Source: Nymphaea colorata
Taxonomy: Eukaryota > Streptophyta > Magnoliopsida > Nymphaeales > Nymphaeaceae
NCBI RefSeq assembly: GCF_008831285.2
Contig: NC_045145.1
Coordinates: 8,990,802-9,054,801 of the forward strand
DNA: 64,000 nt
Direction of reading: 5' to 3'
Positions 20,147 to 32,364 of this stretch are shown in pieces (the stretch's first letter is position 1; every line of letters starts with the position of its first letter). A program made the position numbers and the translations under genes. The notes under the pieces were generated by a model. That model saw nothing but the letters and a program-made list of their open reading frames with translations. It was not told the DNA's origin and did no database searches.

Positions 20147-22955
20147 TAAGGTATCACACCCCAACCCTTTTGACCCTCAAAATGTTTTTCTAAACATAAA
20201 ACATTGAGGTGCGACGACACAACAATTCAAAATGAGATGAGCCAAGCAATTCAAAACAATGGGGCAAGCTTTCCATTGTATAAGAATTTCAACTCATCTA
20301 TACATATGACCAAAAATGCCCCAAAAATCACAGCATTGATGCCTAACAAAAACAAGGCATCAATAAAACCAAAACAAGACGCGTCGGCATTACAATCGAC
20401 CCAAAACCTCCTCAATAGGATGTGAGTGAAGTCATCTGATCAACCTGCTGACCCGGGTCCGCCAAAACCTGAAAAAGAAAAACAACTAAAGGCTTAGCCT
20501 TCGCAGTATGACAACAAGCCAGAAAAATCCCCAAAAACTCGAAGGTAAGGGCTCAAATATGAAATAATCACAAATAACATGCAACTATGCATAACGCATC
20601 ATTCTCATTCACTTCATTCACATACTGATTGTTTCATTAACTTTAGTGAATTGATAGTTCATGTGGGTGCAAAACACAGACACATGCACACCGCGGGCGG
20701 CCTACAGCTGGGAGACGACCCTCGTAGTGGCCCGAATCGATATGGATCCATTCACGCTGCAGCGGTAGAGCACTCATCCATGGATGTGTGAATTCCAAGG
20801 AAAGATACTCAGCCTTCCTTAGGACACCCAGGTTGAGAAGGCGGGAGCCCAACGCTCCAAGCACAACACACAACAGTACCCTGGGGCCTTGCACCGCCTG
20901 TACTTTGAACAGGTGAGACCAGTGGCAGAAGCGGGACGTCTCCCAAATACATTGCTACAACTCACTGGCCTCTCATCTCTTATTCTTTCTTATTTAACAT
21001 TATGGAAACACCTTCACATCACTTATCACATCAATCACCTCTTTCAAAAACTTAGCCAAACCACAGAGAGTAGTCTCGATCTGTGATTGGCTCGTAGTTG
21101 TCCTATGCAGTTATCATTCTAGGATGCTTTCTAATGCACAATTGGGGTCGAGGAGATACTCGACTCGATACCCTACCTCATCTGTCCTAAGAAGTTATCA
21201 ATTCTAGCATACACATGCAATTGCATAGTAATTTTTCAAACCAAAACTTATCACATAAACATTCAATGCTCAGGTATACAATCATTCAATCACATCACAA
21301 TCATGCAATCACACCACAGTCATAGGATCCAACGATCCTCAAAACACACATTCAAGTTGGCCCCAGACCGGGATCTGCCTGGAATGCCGCCATACCTGTC
21401 GCACGTCGCCAAGATATCTAAAATGCCTCAAGCTTCAAACCTAGTCACTCAAGGTCTACTGGACGTGCCCGATGTACCTGCAAACAAAATCAAATGGTAA
21501 GTTCTACACTCGCTTCGCTTTACAATTTATACAAGTGTAAAATATAATCATTGAGGCATGTCATCACCTCAAAAGGGTGTCGACGAGTAGTATCGACTCA
21601 CAAAACCCTCCAATAAACCTCTTTCCAATCCTTTGAGGTTGTGACCAAACATCTAAACTCAAAGCTTCGATCAATCCATCACTAACGCACTTCTCAATAG
21701 CTTTCTTTAGTTGAGGTGCCTATCCAATAATACACCCAACTTACATGCTCTTCTCCAACTAACATAGAAATATGCTCATCGACAATAGTATGTACCGCAA
21801 GTTGTAATAACAGTCTTATATGTTCTCAACCACGTCCAACCTCTACCATATTTTCAAATAGCTTCAAAAATCAACAACTCATGCTAAAGAGAAAGATATA
21901 CACATGGATTCTTGTTCTTCTCAAAAATAGTCATAAACTTCCCCCAAAATTGCAACATCACTAAAAAGCTATCCAAATCATCAAATCATGAGTCTAGCAT
22001 GCTTAAATAATAATTATACATGCTCTAATAAATATTATTCAACAATCTAAGCTCGATTAGGTCTTGCTCACCCCAATTCAAGAGCCCAAACTGTTGCGAT
22101 GCTTCTGGCAGCCACTTCACGAGTCCAAGTGGTCTCCAAGCGGCTAAAATCTTTCAATGCCGCCACCACCAAGGCCTTCAAGTCACTGTTATGAGGGGGA
22201 AGACAAGTGCCCCAAGCTGAAATTCGATCAAACAATCGTAAATAGGGTGAGATTTAGTAAAAAAGAGGTCAAAAGAAGGGTCTGCCATTCGAGTAGGACC
22301 TCTAGTAGCTACGAGGGAGGAGGCTAAAGTCAAGTGAAAGAAAGAGGGCACGAGAGGATGGGAGTGAGGCTGCACACATGAGGGAGACAGTGAGAGAGGA
22401 GAAACCCAGGGTTCGGGTGAGGGAGAGAGATAGAGCAGAGAAAGAGTATGGGTGAGGGAGTGAGACCGCATGAGCGGGAGAGGGGAAGCGTGGCAAGAGA
22501 GAGAGAACGTGGGCAGAGAGTGTTCAAATAGAGAGGAGAGACAAACGGAGAGGGTGAGAAGGCGTGAGAGGAAGAGGGAGATAGCACGAGAGAGTGAAGG
22601 TTGGGCAAGAGGGAGGCCGTGCGAGAGGGGAAGGGTGTGGGCAGAGGGTCGAGAATGCAGCGAAGGAGGGAGAAGGAGAAGGAAGAGGAAAGAAGAAAGA
22701 TGAAAGCAAAGAGGGTTCGAGAGGGCTTACCCGAACGCCGCCCTCCACCTCTGTCGTCACTGCCTGCTTCTTTGTCGCAAGAATCGGTGAGAAATGAGAG
22801 AACGAAGAAGAGGGAGGTTCTGCGGAAGGTAAGGGAGAAGAGATAGAGAGGAAGAGAGAGCCAGCGTCGGGCTCCCCTTCACGCCTGGACTTCGGGTGCG
22901 GGTTCGGACTCGCTCGAATCCAAACCTGAATTAAAATAACTAGCGTTACATAAGG
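20147..22955 (+). mobile_element. Solo LTR of about 2.8 kb (Ty3/gypsy type) with TSD
   Basis: LTR 20152-22950, flanked by the identical 5-bp duplication TAAGG (20147-20151 and 22951-22955). It starts TATCACACCCCAACCC (the usual TG mutated to TA) and ends AGCGTTACA. Its first about 170 bp match the 197-bp LTR at 6874-7070. There is no PBS, PPT or coding domain inside, so it is most simply a single LTR left by LTR-LTR recombination. The right third (22310-22860) is strongly purine-rich on the plus strand. The open frames in it are low-complexity. Confidence 0.75.
22310..22860. repeat. Purine-biased tract within the solo LTR
   Basis: About 550 bases where the plus strand is mostly GA-type sequence (GAGAGAG, GGGAGAG, GAAGGAGG). 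Overlapping open frames in several phases translate as Arg/Glu/Gly-rich or Ser/Leu/Pro-rich repeats and are a by-product of the composition. Confidence 0.85.
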
Positions 22956-24930
22956 TCTGTGTTCCATAAGAACAAAGTTGATTATTCACCCCATTGTCCG
23001 AGACAGGAGAATTAGGCCAAGAAATTGTTATCAAACCGTATGCAGGTATATAACTTGGTATAATCACTAATATGCTCTCTATAAGTATATAACCATCAAG
23101 GCAGTTGTGATTTAACACATTATAGAGTTAGACCAGAATAATATCTTGATTAGACTTTAGAGTGTTATAATACATGTTATAAAGGTTTGGTATTAATAAC
23201 CGAATCTAAAGGTATACTAATAAAAATAATTGTGCTTATTGATGTCAGTTATAATCTTTGTGCCTATGAGTGAAACTCATTAAGACGTGCCACAAGATAA
23301 CTTGTGTTTTAGTTGCCCATATTAGACTAGGATAACCATAATATTGTGATAGCATGTTGCATTCAGATATTTTTAGACGGTATTAGGTCTCAGATGATCT
23401 TGTTATAACAACCTCCAGTCTATGTACAATATGCTATCAATGGGATTTTCATACCTTATAGTCTAACCTATGTTTAGGATAAGAATCCAAACCACTTTTG
23501 GTGAACCGAAATCACAAGAAAGTGTATTCTATGTTTGTACAAGGGTTGATATATTCAGAGTCTGCCAAACAAACTCCATTCTTATTAATCCATGGTTTTA
23601 CAGATCTCCTTATACCCGATGCCATGGTTTATTTACAACGAGTGTCACGTGCAGAAGGTATCAAAACACTTAAAACTCATGGATACAGTCTGATCCACAT
23701 AGGTTTAATTGTTGTAAAAATCAGACCATGTAATAGTACAATAATTGTGATTGTAAGGTTTAATATTACGGAATGTTATTATGTATATAATGTGCTATTG
23801 TTATTATATACAAAATAACTCGGCTGTTATACTATTTGAACTATAATGCATGTTTTTAAACATTTAAGTGTTTTTCTTAAGAAACTAGTTAGGAATAATA
23901 TGGTTGTACTTATAAGTACATATGTCTGTATTATATGTATTATTATGGGTTTTGTCAGAAGGTTATAGACCAAAGTTATATACGTATTAACAAGGATAAA
24001 GCTCCATCCCAACTTGTTAAGCAGTGAAGCACCCTAGGCCCCTAACAGTAATGTTATAACAACAATTACAAAAGGGTGCCGAGTTTAAGAGACTATATGA
24101 ATAAGCCGATGATAGTTCCCTTCATCGGCTTAGTCCAGACGTCTGATATGAAGTAACAAGTTATATATAGTTATATACCGTTTTATATAACAATAGTGAG
24201 GATAACTCTATATTAAAGTAAGCCGATGAGTGTTGAAGGTACATATGACGGTGACTGTGTTATAAGGGGGGCATTATGACACTAAAGTGGGTGCCCAGAG
24301 GACTTCATGCACCTCTGTTCTCATATATGTATAATCATTTGACCCATGTATTCAACTTAAATATATTACTATACTGTATACAACTTACTATACTATGTTC
24401 ACTGAACAAACTGTAAGTGTATATATGTATGTACTTGGAAGTTGTTTCTTGTTCAACTACTGGGGGCCACATTTTTCCATCAACTCCTGAATTTTGAACA
24501 ATGTCTTTTTCCATTGCCTGGCTTGAAAAAGTCATATTTGGCAATAGGAGCCATTAAAGAATAGTTCGTGTAGTTGCTACCAGATTTTATATGAGTGTCA
24601 TGTATAATGTATATTTTACCGAGGTGCGAAGTTATGGGTTGCATCCTGGCTGATGATAGATGATTCATAAACCGAAATGTTGGTTGCTCAAAAAGTGCAT
24701 GTCGATACATGAATGATGAGGAGGTCTTTCTAATTTTAATTTTGTTGCTAGGTAATCTGAAGGAATAAAGCTATGATTTCTAATTATTTGGATAGTTTTT
24801 TAACAAATTAATACTCTGAAAAGTGATACTTCATATGAATGTGTTACGCGCAAGAATACCTTGACACTCTAAATGTCTATGTTTCATACTTGCAAGCAAG
24901 TATAGGTCTTGAATTTCTTATTTCATGCAG
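22956..24930. other. Unassigned AT-rich stretch
   Basis: No gene assigned. Contains a perfect hairpin (24102-24132) and a sequence at 24077-24098 related to 20118-20139. A 76-codon minus-strand frame (24710-24480) has no known motif. Confidence 0.4.
24102..24132. repeat. Perfect inverted repeat (11-bp arms, 9-bp loop)
   Basis: TAAGCCGATGA and TCATCGGCTTA flank TAGTTCCCT. A further copy of the arm, TAAGCCGATGAG, occurs near 24220. Function is unknown. Confidence 0.8.
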
Positions 24931-25118
24931 GTTACGGGCATTTAGCACTTCTGGAACAGTCAAGAACAAGGCAGATGAATGTTCAGATTGTGGATGCATT
25001 ACTCTTTGGGGATGAGGGGAAGGCTTCTGGTTTGCTTTGGAATAGTGACTGCAAACAGTTATCTGCTGAGGATCTTCTCCCCATTCTTGGGTACTGCTCA
25101 ACGGCCCCTAAGCCACTG
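24931..25118 (+). CDS. PPR protein (At1g76280-like), exon a
   Basis: The exon follows TTTCATGCAG and ends at GTAGGT. In the frame that joins exon b it reads VQIVDALLFGDEGKAS, then LSAEDLLPILGYC and STAPKPL, like the N-terminal part of the plant PPR/TPR-like protein At1g76280. PPR proteins bind organelle RNA, normally in mitochondria or chloroplasts. The first about 15 codons look better in the +1 frame (LRAFSTSGTVKN, like a transit-peptide end), which suggests a small frameshift or a different true start. No upstream exon with a start codon was recognised. Confidence 0.65.
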
Positions 25119-28100
25119 GTAGGTTATTAACTTCTCTGATTCTTGCCCCTTATTACTAAACATTTTTCCTGATATTGACTAAAGCTGTATATGATTCTTC
25201 TCATTACTATTCATAAATTTATCACGCATCCACCTTCTATTGATCTTATTCCAGAAAAATTGTTCCGGTTCAAAGTGGGTAGAAATATAATTCAGGTGCA
25301 AAACTTTTGGTGTGTTTTGCGGCCTGGAATTTTGTTGTTGCTATTTGATAAAGCAGGAAAAACATTCTGGGTTAAAATGTTAGTGTTGAGCTGCTTGTGA
25401 TATCTTACATTTCTGTCAGAATAACAAGCTTTACAAACTTAAGTAAACAAATAAATCACAAACCTTGGGCTTAAAATTTTTCTCAACAGTATTTTTCAGT
25501 TTAATGACTAATATATCCTGTTAGCACTAATATAAACTAGGTGGTGTTAAATATATTTTATCTTGTTAGGGGGAGTTCGGATGTCCCAAGCCACAAAGAA
25601 ATATGTACCTTTTCTTCTGAATTTCCAATTACTGATCTTTCTTCTTCAGCTCCTCCAATTGTTCTTTAGCTATTTCAGATTACAAATGCTCTTCGTATTT
25701 ATTCGGATGTGAAGTCTAATTCACAAGCATGCACAGAGAAGGTCACAACATCATGAGGCAAGACTATTTTTCTGCTATGTTTCACTTAAAACCAGTCGAC
25801 ATGCTGGACAGCTTTTATAGTAACACCATCAAAACCAGAAGCAAACTATCTATCATGGCGGCAGCCTTTGCCTTGAGGATCAAAGGATGTTGCAAATATG
25901 AAACTTGTGTCACCTAGAGGCTTGAGCCTCAATATACCAAGTTGGTTCCTTTAAAAAATCAAACTCACTGTATTTTGCAAAGGGTAAAATCACATGTTTG
26001 ACAATAATAATAGACGGTCTTTCCAACTGCAAGGGCCTACAGCCCTACAATTTATTCACTTTCCTTCACGTTTCTTATACTTCTCTTCATATCTTTAAGT
26101 TCACAACATAATTAAATACCTCTTCCAAAAGACCATTATTCTCAGCCATTTACAAACATCATGGGCTATTTGCTTACCATTGTATCTATAGAGTTTCGAA
26201 ATTTTTTTTACTGTTTGTTGTTTCTCTGCTCTTTCTGACTAGTATAATTAAGCATGTCCAAGCAGTTTTTTCATAATAAATCACAATCACCCTTGAAACT
26301 TAATGCATCAACAATTCCTCAGGATTCACCTGTGTTCATTTTTTCGTGGAAATGATAACAACAAGAGAATCTATACAAGTCTCTGAAGCAACATCAGTTA
26401 TTGCTACCTAATCTTTCTCATGTAAAAGATCACAAAAAGAAAATCTTTTACGAATCACTAAAGAAAAGCACCCATGGCTAAGCAGGAATTCAGAAGTATC
26501 AAACAAGGAAAACGGGAAATGTTTCCTGGGTTAAAAAATGTTACCGTTGGGCTGCTCCAGTTGAAGGTGGAAAAGACAGTTATGCCTTTACATTTTTATC
26601 ACAAGTTCCAAGCAAATGTTTTGAGGATACCGACATTTGCATGGTATAATGAAAAGCTAATAGAGTAGATAGCATGTTTACAGGAGGGTTTGTTAGTTAT
26701 ACTAGATTCTTCTCTCCATAAATATTCATCTATGTGGCAAATAAATAACATGTATATCATCAGTCCAGAAAAATAGTCTGCAGATAACATTTACGGGGAA
26801 CTGAAACAACATGGTCCTATTTGTAGTACTAATTCTAAAAAATTTTAATACTCATAATACGGGCTTCACTTTTCAAGCTAAGTACTTAACATGAACAAAA
26901 CCACTGATGAGTTGGAAACATGAATGTTCTAATTGCTTCTTGCATTCAAATCACATATATTGTACACTGTTGTATTAATACTGTGATATTATCTGTTATC
27001 TAATCATGCAAACTAGAACAGAAACAATCTTATAAAGAAGTCCATAAATGTGGCTAATCCAATCAGAAAGCAACAAAGGACTCAAGCTCATCAATGGAGC
27101 AGAAGCAACAACAATGACAAGAATATCATATGCAAATGGACCATCTTAAATAGTTCAGATATGATCACAAAGAAACAATACCACTGCAATTTGCCAATCA
27201 AGTAGACACACATACATAAGTTTATCAAAATATCACAAGAGAAAGAAGAAAGGAATGAACCAACTAGAAACTTGAAATGACAGTTCTGAGAGCCACAGAA
27301 AAATCATAAATCGATTGTGACGGTGCGCAAGGATGAGCAAAATAGATGAAGACAATAAAGATGTCGCTTTACACGAGAGTAAGATGTGAAATGCTAGAAG
27401 GGAAAAATAAGAAAAGTAGAGATCAGAGACAAGAAAGAGATAGTTTTGTCAGCTAAACTCCTTTTCTGCTCTTGTGGGTCCTCATTTTCAGTTCGCAGCC
27501 TCCATCAAAGCTCCTTTGCATCACCTCCTGTTCTAATCTGGCCTTTGCTGAATGTCCCCAGCTCCCGCTATATGCGCTCCTCCAGTTGCCTTGCTGCTCT
27601 GGCAACCTGTTCAGCTCTTTCTCTCTCTCTCTCCCCCCGTTGCAGGACTCACTTTATGGGAAAGGGTGCTCACTTGCCTGGACCTTTTCCACCTGGAACC
27701 TATCTCATTTCATCTGTGGTTGGATAATTGCTCTTGCTGATAGCTTACAGTCAAACATCTGATTCTCTATGGCTCTGGTGCGAACAGGATTTTCCACTCA
27801 TGATAATCGAACAACGGGGTTATATATGCCTGTGGAAGTATAATGTGCTAGGCGGTTCAATCTAACACCTGTGGTTCATCGTTACTTTCCAGGCACTGCA
27901 CGAGACGACACGATGGACACTTAGCTGCATTGCCGAGATGTCATCTTGAATGACCTAAAGGCCCATTTAGCTGCAGCCCGGAATCGGATGGTCATACAAC
28001 TTGGAAGCAGCAGTTGACCTTTTCTCTTTTGTTGCTGTTGATTCTGTTGGCTATGGATATCAGCATGTTTTTCAGTCTTTTTCCATTCCATTGTTTCATT

Positions 28101-28183
28101 GTCTTGAAATTTTCATGGCATAAATTTTCTTAAATGTTTCTATGAGCAAATATATTGGTACAATAATTTGTACTTTCATCCAG
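25119..28183 (+). other. Intron-like stretch between PPR exons a and b
   Basis: About 3 kb of AT-rich sequence. Open frames near 27450-27730 contain a CT-rich run but no recognised domain. I identify no transposon ends. Confidence 0.5.
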
Positions 28184-28291
28184 TTTGCGATGGAGGTCTG
28201 GAAATTCATGGATGAAAAAAACATTAAAGTCAACCAAAATTGCTCAGCACTTATGCTTCTCTCTTTGATTAAAAGTGGCTATCTAGATCAG
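28184..28291 (+). CDS. PPR protein (At1g76280-like), exon b
   Basis: Thirty-six codons between TTTCATCCAG and GTATGC, phase 0 on both sides. Reads FAMEVWKFMDEKNIKVNQNC, then SALMLLSLIKSGYLDQ, a complete PPR helix pair. It joins exon a without a shift (PKPL to FAMEVW). The intron between is 3065 bases long. Confidence 0.75.
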
Positions 28292-29456
28292 GTATGCTCA
28301 ACTCCGTACTGGTTTTGATTTTACTATTTTCCCCCACAATACTTGTTGCTTCCAAAATAAAGTAGCATAACCTACTTTAGCTGTGCATCTTTGTTTCAAA
28401 TTGTGCTCATTTCAAGTTTACTGGTAGTAACTGCTGCTTTATCTGAACATGAACTTGGCATTCTAAGTGTTAGCTTTATGATGAAGGGCCAAATTGTTTG
28501 TACATTGGCTGAATCATGAAAACAGTTGTTGTTTGGATTTGGTTAATGTTCCAGGTTTTGGTTAATGTCAAAGCCCCTTTGATGAGCCTATTCTTACTTT
28601 TTTTAAGTGGGCCGTCAGAAGTTAGCTGACTAACCAATAACGTTACCAAATTGACTGAGTCTTTTGTGACTAAATGGTAAGGTGTGTGTTCGTATTGAAT
28701 TTGTGTACAAATATCTCTTACAGAAGATTCAACTTGACCTCAAAATGGAATCTCATTCTTATCAGGTCGTTAACAAAAAATTCTATTTTCGTTGCTAAAC
28801 TCATAAGGTATGAAGGTGATGCAAGAAGAATTAAGATTAACGAACCTTAATCCAACTGCATCCATTACTAAGCTAATATCTATGCTTAACACTAATTATA
28901 ACTTAGGAAAGGGAAGAACAGGAGAGAGAAACAGCAAACTATTTCTTTAAGCAAACCACTATACTAACTGGAAGAACAGAGATTGCATTTCTTTCAACTC
29001 ATTCACCACCTACAAAATAAACCAACGTCCCCTTATATCGAGAAAGGGGATGGATTACGGATCTGGATCCATTTACAAGTACTAAAAATCTAACTAGATC
29101 CAATTACAAGATTTGGTTATGCTTTCATCTTGCATCAGAAGGTCAACAAGCAGAAGTTTAGAGGAAGAAAATTGACTGAAGAAAAAGCAATTGCAAGTCC
29201 AATTTTATTTGGAACCGACTGTAATTCCAGGATAGTAGCTTATCTGCTATTGGTGTTAGTCTTTCGTGTTTAGTTATTTCAACTTATGAGTGCCTTATAT
29301 GTAATTTTTGCATTTTTTTTTTAGCACATTGGTGGTATATCGTATTATCTTAAAGTTCTCAAGTCTTGTTTGTAAGGATTTTAATTTCTTTAATTTTTTT
29401 TTCTGCTCTGTCAATACTTTGAAGGAGATGTATGATTTGTTAATCTTTTTTTTCAG
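28292..29456 (+). other. Intron-like stretch between PPR exons b and c
   Basis: About 1.2 kb, AT-rich, no gene or transposon end recognised. Confidence 0.5.
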
Positions 29457-29633
29457 GCAGTTAATTGGTTGAAGCTGCTTGGGAAGAGTCGTCAAACAAA
29501 GCCTCATCTGTCCATTTTTAATCCCTTCTTGCGTAGTTGCAACCAAAATTCAGACCTTGCAAATGAGTGTTTGCAACTGATGGACGAACAATTTATCGGC
29601 AGGTCTGAGGAAAACTATGGAGAGCTTCTTAAG
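29457..29633 (+). CDS. PPR protein (At1g76280-like), exon c
   Basis: Fifty-nine codons between TTTTTTTCAG and GTCTTT, phase 0. Reads AVNWLKLLGKSRQTKPHLS, IFNPFLRSCNQNSDL, ANECLQLMDEQFIGRSEENY and GELLK, a PPR repeat ending in the -ELLK of the family. It is open, with no stop or shift, so this part of the gene is well kept. Confidence 0.78.
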
Positions 29634-31270
29634 GTCTTTTATCCTGTGAATCTTTCATTGAACTATGCACTTGTGTCTTAAGTTGTAACTCTTTTCAAAT
29701 ACATTTTTCCTTAACATAAGTTTATTAATTTTAGTTATTAGGGAGTCCTCTCATTCTATATGAGTTCCTAGGCCTGGACTTTTATGCATTCCTGTGCTAA
29801 GATGATGCGTGTCCTCACTATTCCAGTTGCATAGTAAGAATTATATATTAATTCAGAATTTGTAGGCAGTGAAGGAGAAATTGAAAAGTGTATGGAAATT
29901 GACAATAAAGCAAGGCAGTGCCTAATTGTGGAGTGAGTGGAAAGTTACACAAAATCTATGAATTAAGTTTCTTGCTATGTAACAAGGGTGCAGGGTGCGG
30001 GTGCTGGTGCCAGTACATGGTGCGGGTGCAGCGAGAGCATATATATAATGTATATATTACATATATATGTGATCTGTAATATAAGTAATTTTATTTGTCT
30101 ATATTTTTAAACATTTTTTATCAAGATTACTTTAATCTCATACAAAATTCAAAGTTTTAATAAATAAAACAGGGGAAGAGAGAGAGAAGATGGAAAAAAA
30201 GAAGAGGGAAAGATTGAAGAAGGAAAAAAATGAAAAAAAAACAACAAAAGAGAAGAATGGGCAGTCAACAGCACCTGATTCGTTTGATCGAGTCAGGTGC
30301 CGTGTTGTGCCGCATCCGCACCCGAGGCGACATGGGTGCGCCACCATATTTGGTGCATCCGTGTGACTTATATTTCTTGTTTTTAAGATTTAGGAATCAT
30401 TTGTCTTAGCCTTACAAGTTTGTTGGAACCTTAAATTGTGTTCTCTTTGTGTCCCCTTTTCCCACAAGAAGGCATGATACTGTGTGTTTCTCCTTTGTTT
30501 ATATTTTGGAAATACATAAGATTTTGTTTCTTTCTTCTGTGGCTCAAATAGGTATGAAGTTTGGTCGACAAAGATAGTGGACTTTAGTAGTGTCCAAAAT
30601 TCATTGGCCTGAAATTTTGTGAACTTCGATACCCATCCTGTTTTGAAAGAGAACAAATGCCCTCCAGGTCACACAGAAATTATGTCCTTTAAATATGCTG
30701 TGCCCCAGCAATATGCCAAACGAGATGGTAGAGGATATCAGAAAATGAAACTAGACAATAATGGTTAGGTGATGTTCTGCAAAACTTTCAAAAGAAAATG
30801 ATTGAAGTACTGGCTTGTATGCTGTTGTATTATGGATGACCAGAAAATCAACCTTTGAACATCAATCCCATGGGCCACCAATTTGGCCACTCGAATTCTT
30901 AGTGACCTGGTCTAATAAGCTGCAGTGCCAGCAACATATATTTGAGTGCATCCATTTACAGAATTGATATAACAATGTAATGACTTGCTCCTGTGTGGAC
31001 CCTAATGAGCATATGGAAGTTTATAGCCTACTTGATAACTATCTCCTATAGGCATACAAAAAGAGTTATGAACCAGGAACCAAGGTAGTAAGGGAACGTA
31101 AGTATCAACCTTTCTCAAAAACTTAGACGCAAGACTCTTCCCTAGTCAATCCCACACTTGAAATGCTATGAACAAGCCCTTATTTTATCAATTTTGATTT
31201 ATGTAAATTTTGGATATTTTTTATGAGGTCATATGTGATAATTGGCTGCTGAAGTTAAAAAATTTTGCAG
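29634..31270 (+). other. Intron-like stretch with a G/C-rich repeat at about 29990-30365
   Basis: Between PPR exons c and d. GGTGCGGGTGC motifs at about 29990-30030 face CATCCGCACCCGAGG-type motifs at about 30300-30360 around a GA-rich centre. This is the look of a plant inverted-repeat element, but I could not find its TSD. Confidence 0.5.
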
Positions 31271-31437
31271 CTCGCTGTTCAGCAGCATAATCTCGTTGTA
31301 GTTAATGAAATTTGGGAGGAATACAGAAAACACAACACACAGCAACTTGTCTGCATCCACAAATTTATACGTGCTTTTTCAAAACTAGGGGACTCAAGAT
31401 CTGCATACGATACCTTGAAATGTATGGTCAAAGCGAC
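31271..31437 (+). pseudogene. PPR protein (At1g76280-like), exon d with rearranged end
   Basis: Starts after AATTTTGCAG in phase 0: LAVQQHNLVVVNEIWEEYRK, then HKFIRAFSKLGDSRSAYDTL and KCMVKAT, matching the next stretch of the same PPR family. Past about 31437 the similarity ends: a partial tandem duplication (31384-31530) repeats ACTAGGGGACTCAAGAT and GCATGCCTGGCCTTTTC, then repeat block B begins. No credible donor and no later exons are seen, so the gene is cut short here. The protein would need several hundred more residues. Confidence 0.7.
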
Positions 31438-31508
31438 ATGCATGCCTGGCCTTTTCACCTGTTATGCCTGCCTGGCCTTACTAGGGGACTCAAGATATGC
31501 ATGCCTGG

Positions 31509-31846
31509 CCTTTTCACCTGTTATGCCTGTGCATCTCATTGCAATGTAGCTTCTTTGCTAACTCTTCTTTCTTTTCCTCACATATTGTGTGGTACCTGAA
31601 CACTATAAGCTGGTTGTTGAGGCAAAGTTCCCAGTAATTTTGTATCTCAGTCCACATTCAAATTCATTTGTTGATATGTATAGTATACTATAAAATATAT
31701 ACTACATACATGTATTGTATATATGTTATAGTATATCTATATACGTATATTAACATATCACATACTATATAAGTATACACATATCACATGTATAATAGAT
31801 ATACGTATTATATTCCTCATAAATGTATATACCATTATATATATCT
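31509..31846. repeat. Duplicated block B, copy 2
   Basis: Same-orientation copy of 12085-12426. It begins inside the damaged end of PPR exon d and runs into the second AT-rich tract. Confidence 0.8.
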
Positions 31847-32322
31847 TGAAACAACATACGTGTATATATATATATATATATTACATGTACATAATATAGT
31901 ACATACATACATATATTGTTTCCAATGTTATACATATTTTACATATACATACATATATATGTAATATGTTTATATATATGTGTGTATATATATGAATAAT
32001 ATATGTGTATAGAATGTTGTGTGTATATACATATATATATATATATATATATAGTTACATGTATGCTATGATGTAATACATTAATATGTATATATAAGAT
32101 ATAGTTTGTATAATATATAACAATAACATGTATATTTATATGTTTTAATAATATGTAACATGTATATACATAATATGTATGTACATATATAGTATGCTAT
32201 TAACGTGCATATAATATATATATATACATATATGTATACATATATGCACATATGTTATAATATATGTATAAATATATATGTATTCAAATATATACATATA
32301 CATGTTATAACATATAATATCA

Positions 32323-32360
<38 letters not shown>
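31680..32360. repeat. Second AT-rich low-complexity tract
   Basis: TATA/TATG-type repeat sequence like 12250-13350, ending with a (TA)n run at 32334-32358. The first part is homologous to the other tract; later parts only share composition. Confidence 0.9.

Positions 32361-32364
<4 letters not shown>

Noticed and set aside
22178-22967. Open frames up to 147 codons on both strands
   Set aside because: By-product of the purine skew; several frames are open at once and all give low-complexity products.
27446-27762. Three overlapping open frames near 27.5 kb
   Set aside because: All three frames open with a CT-rich stretch inside; no motif and no agreement with the PPR exons around them.
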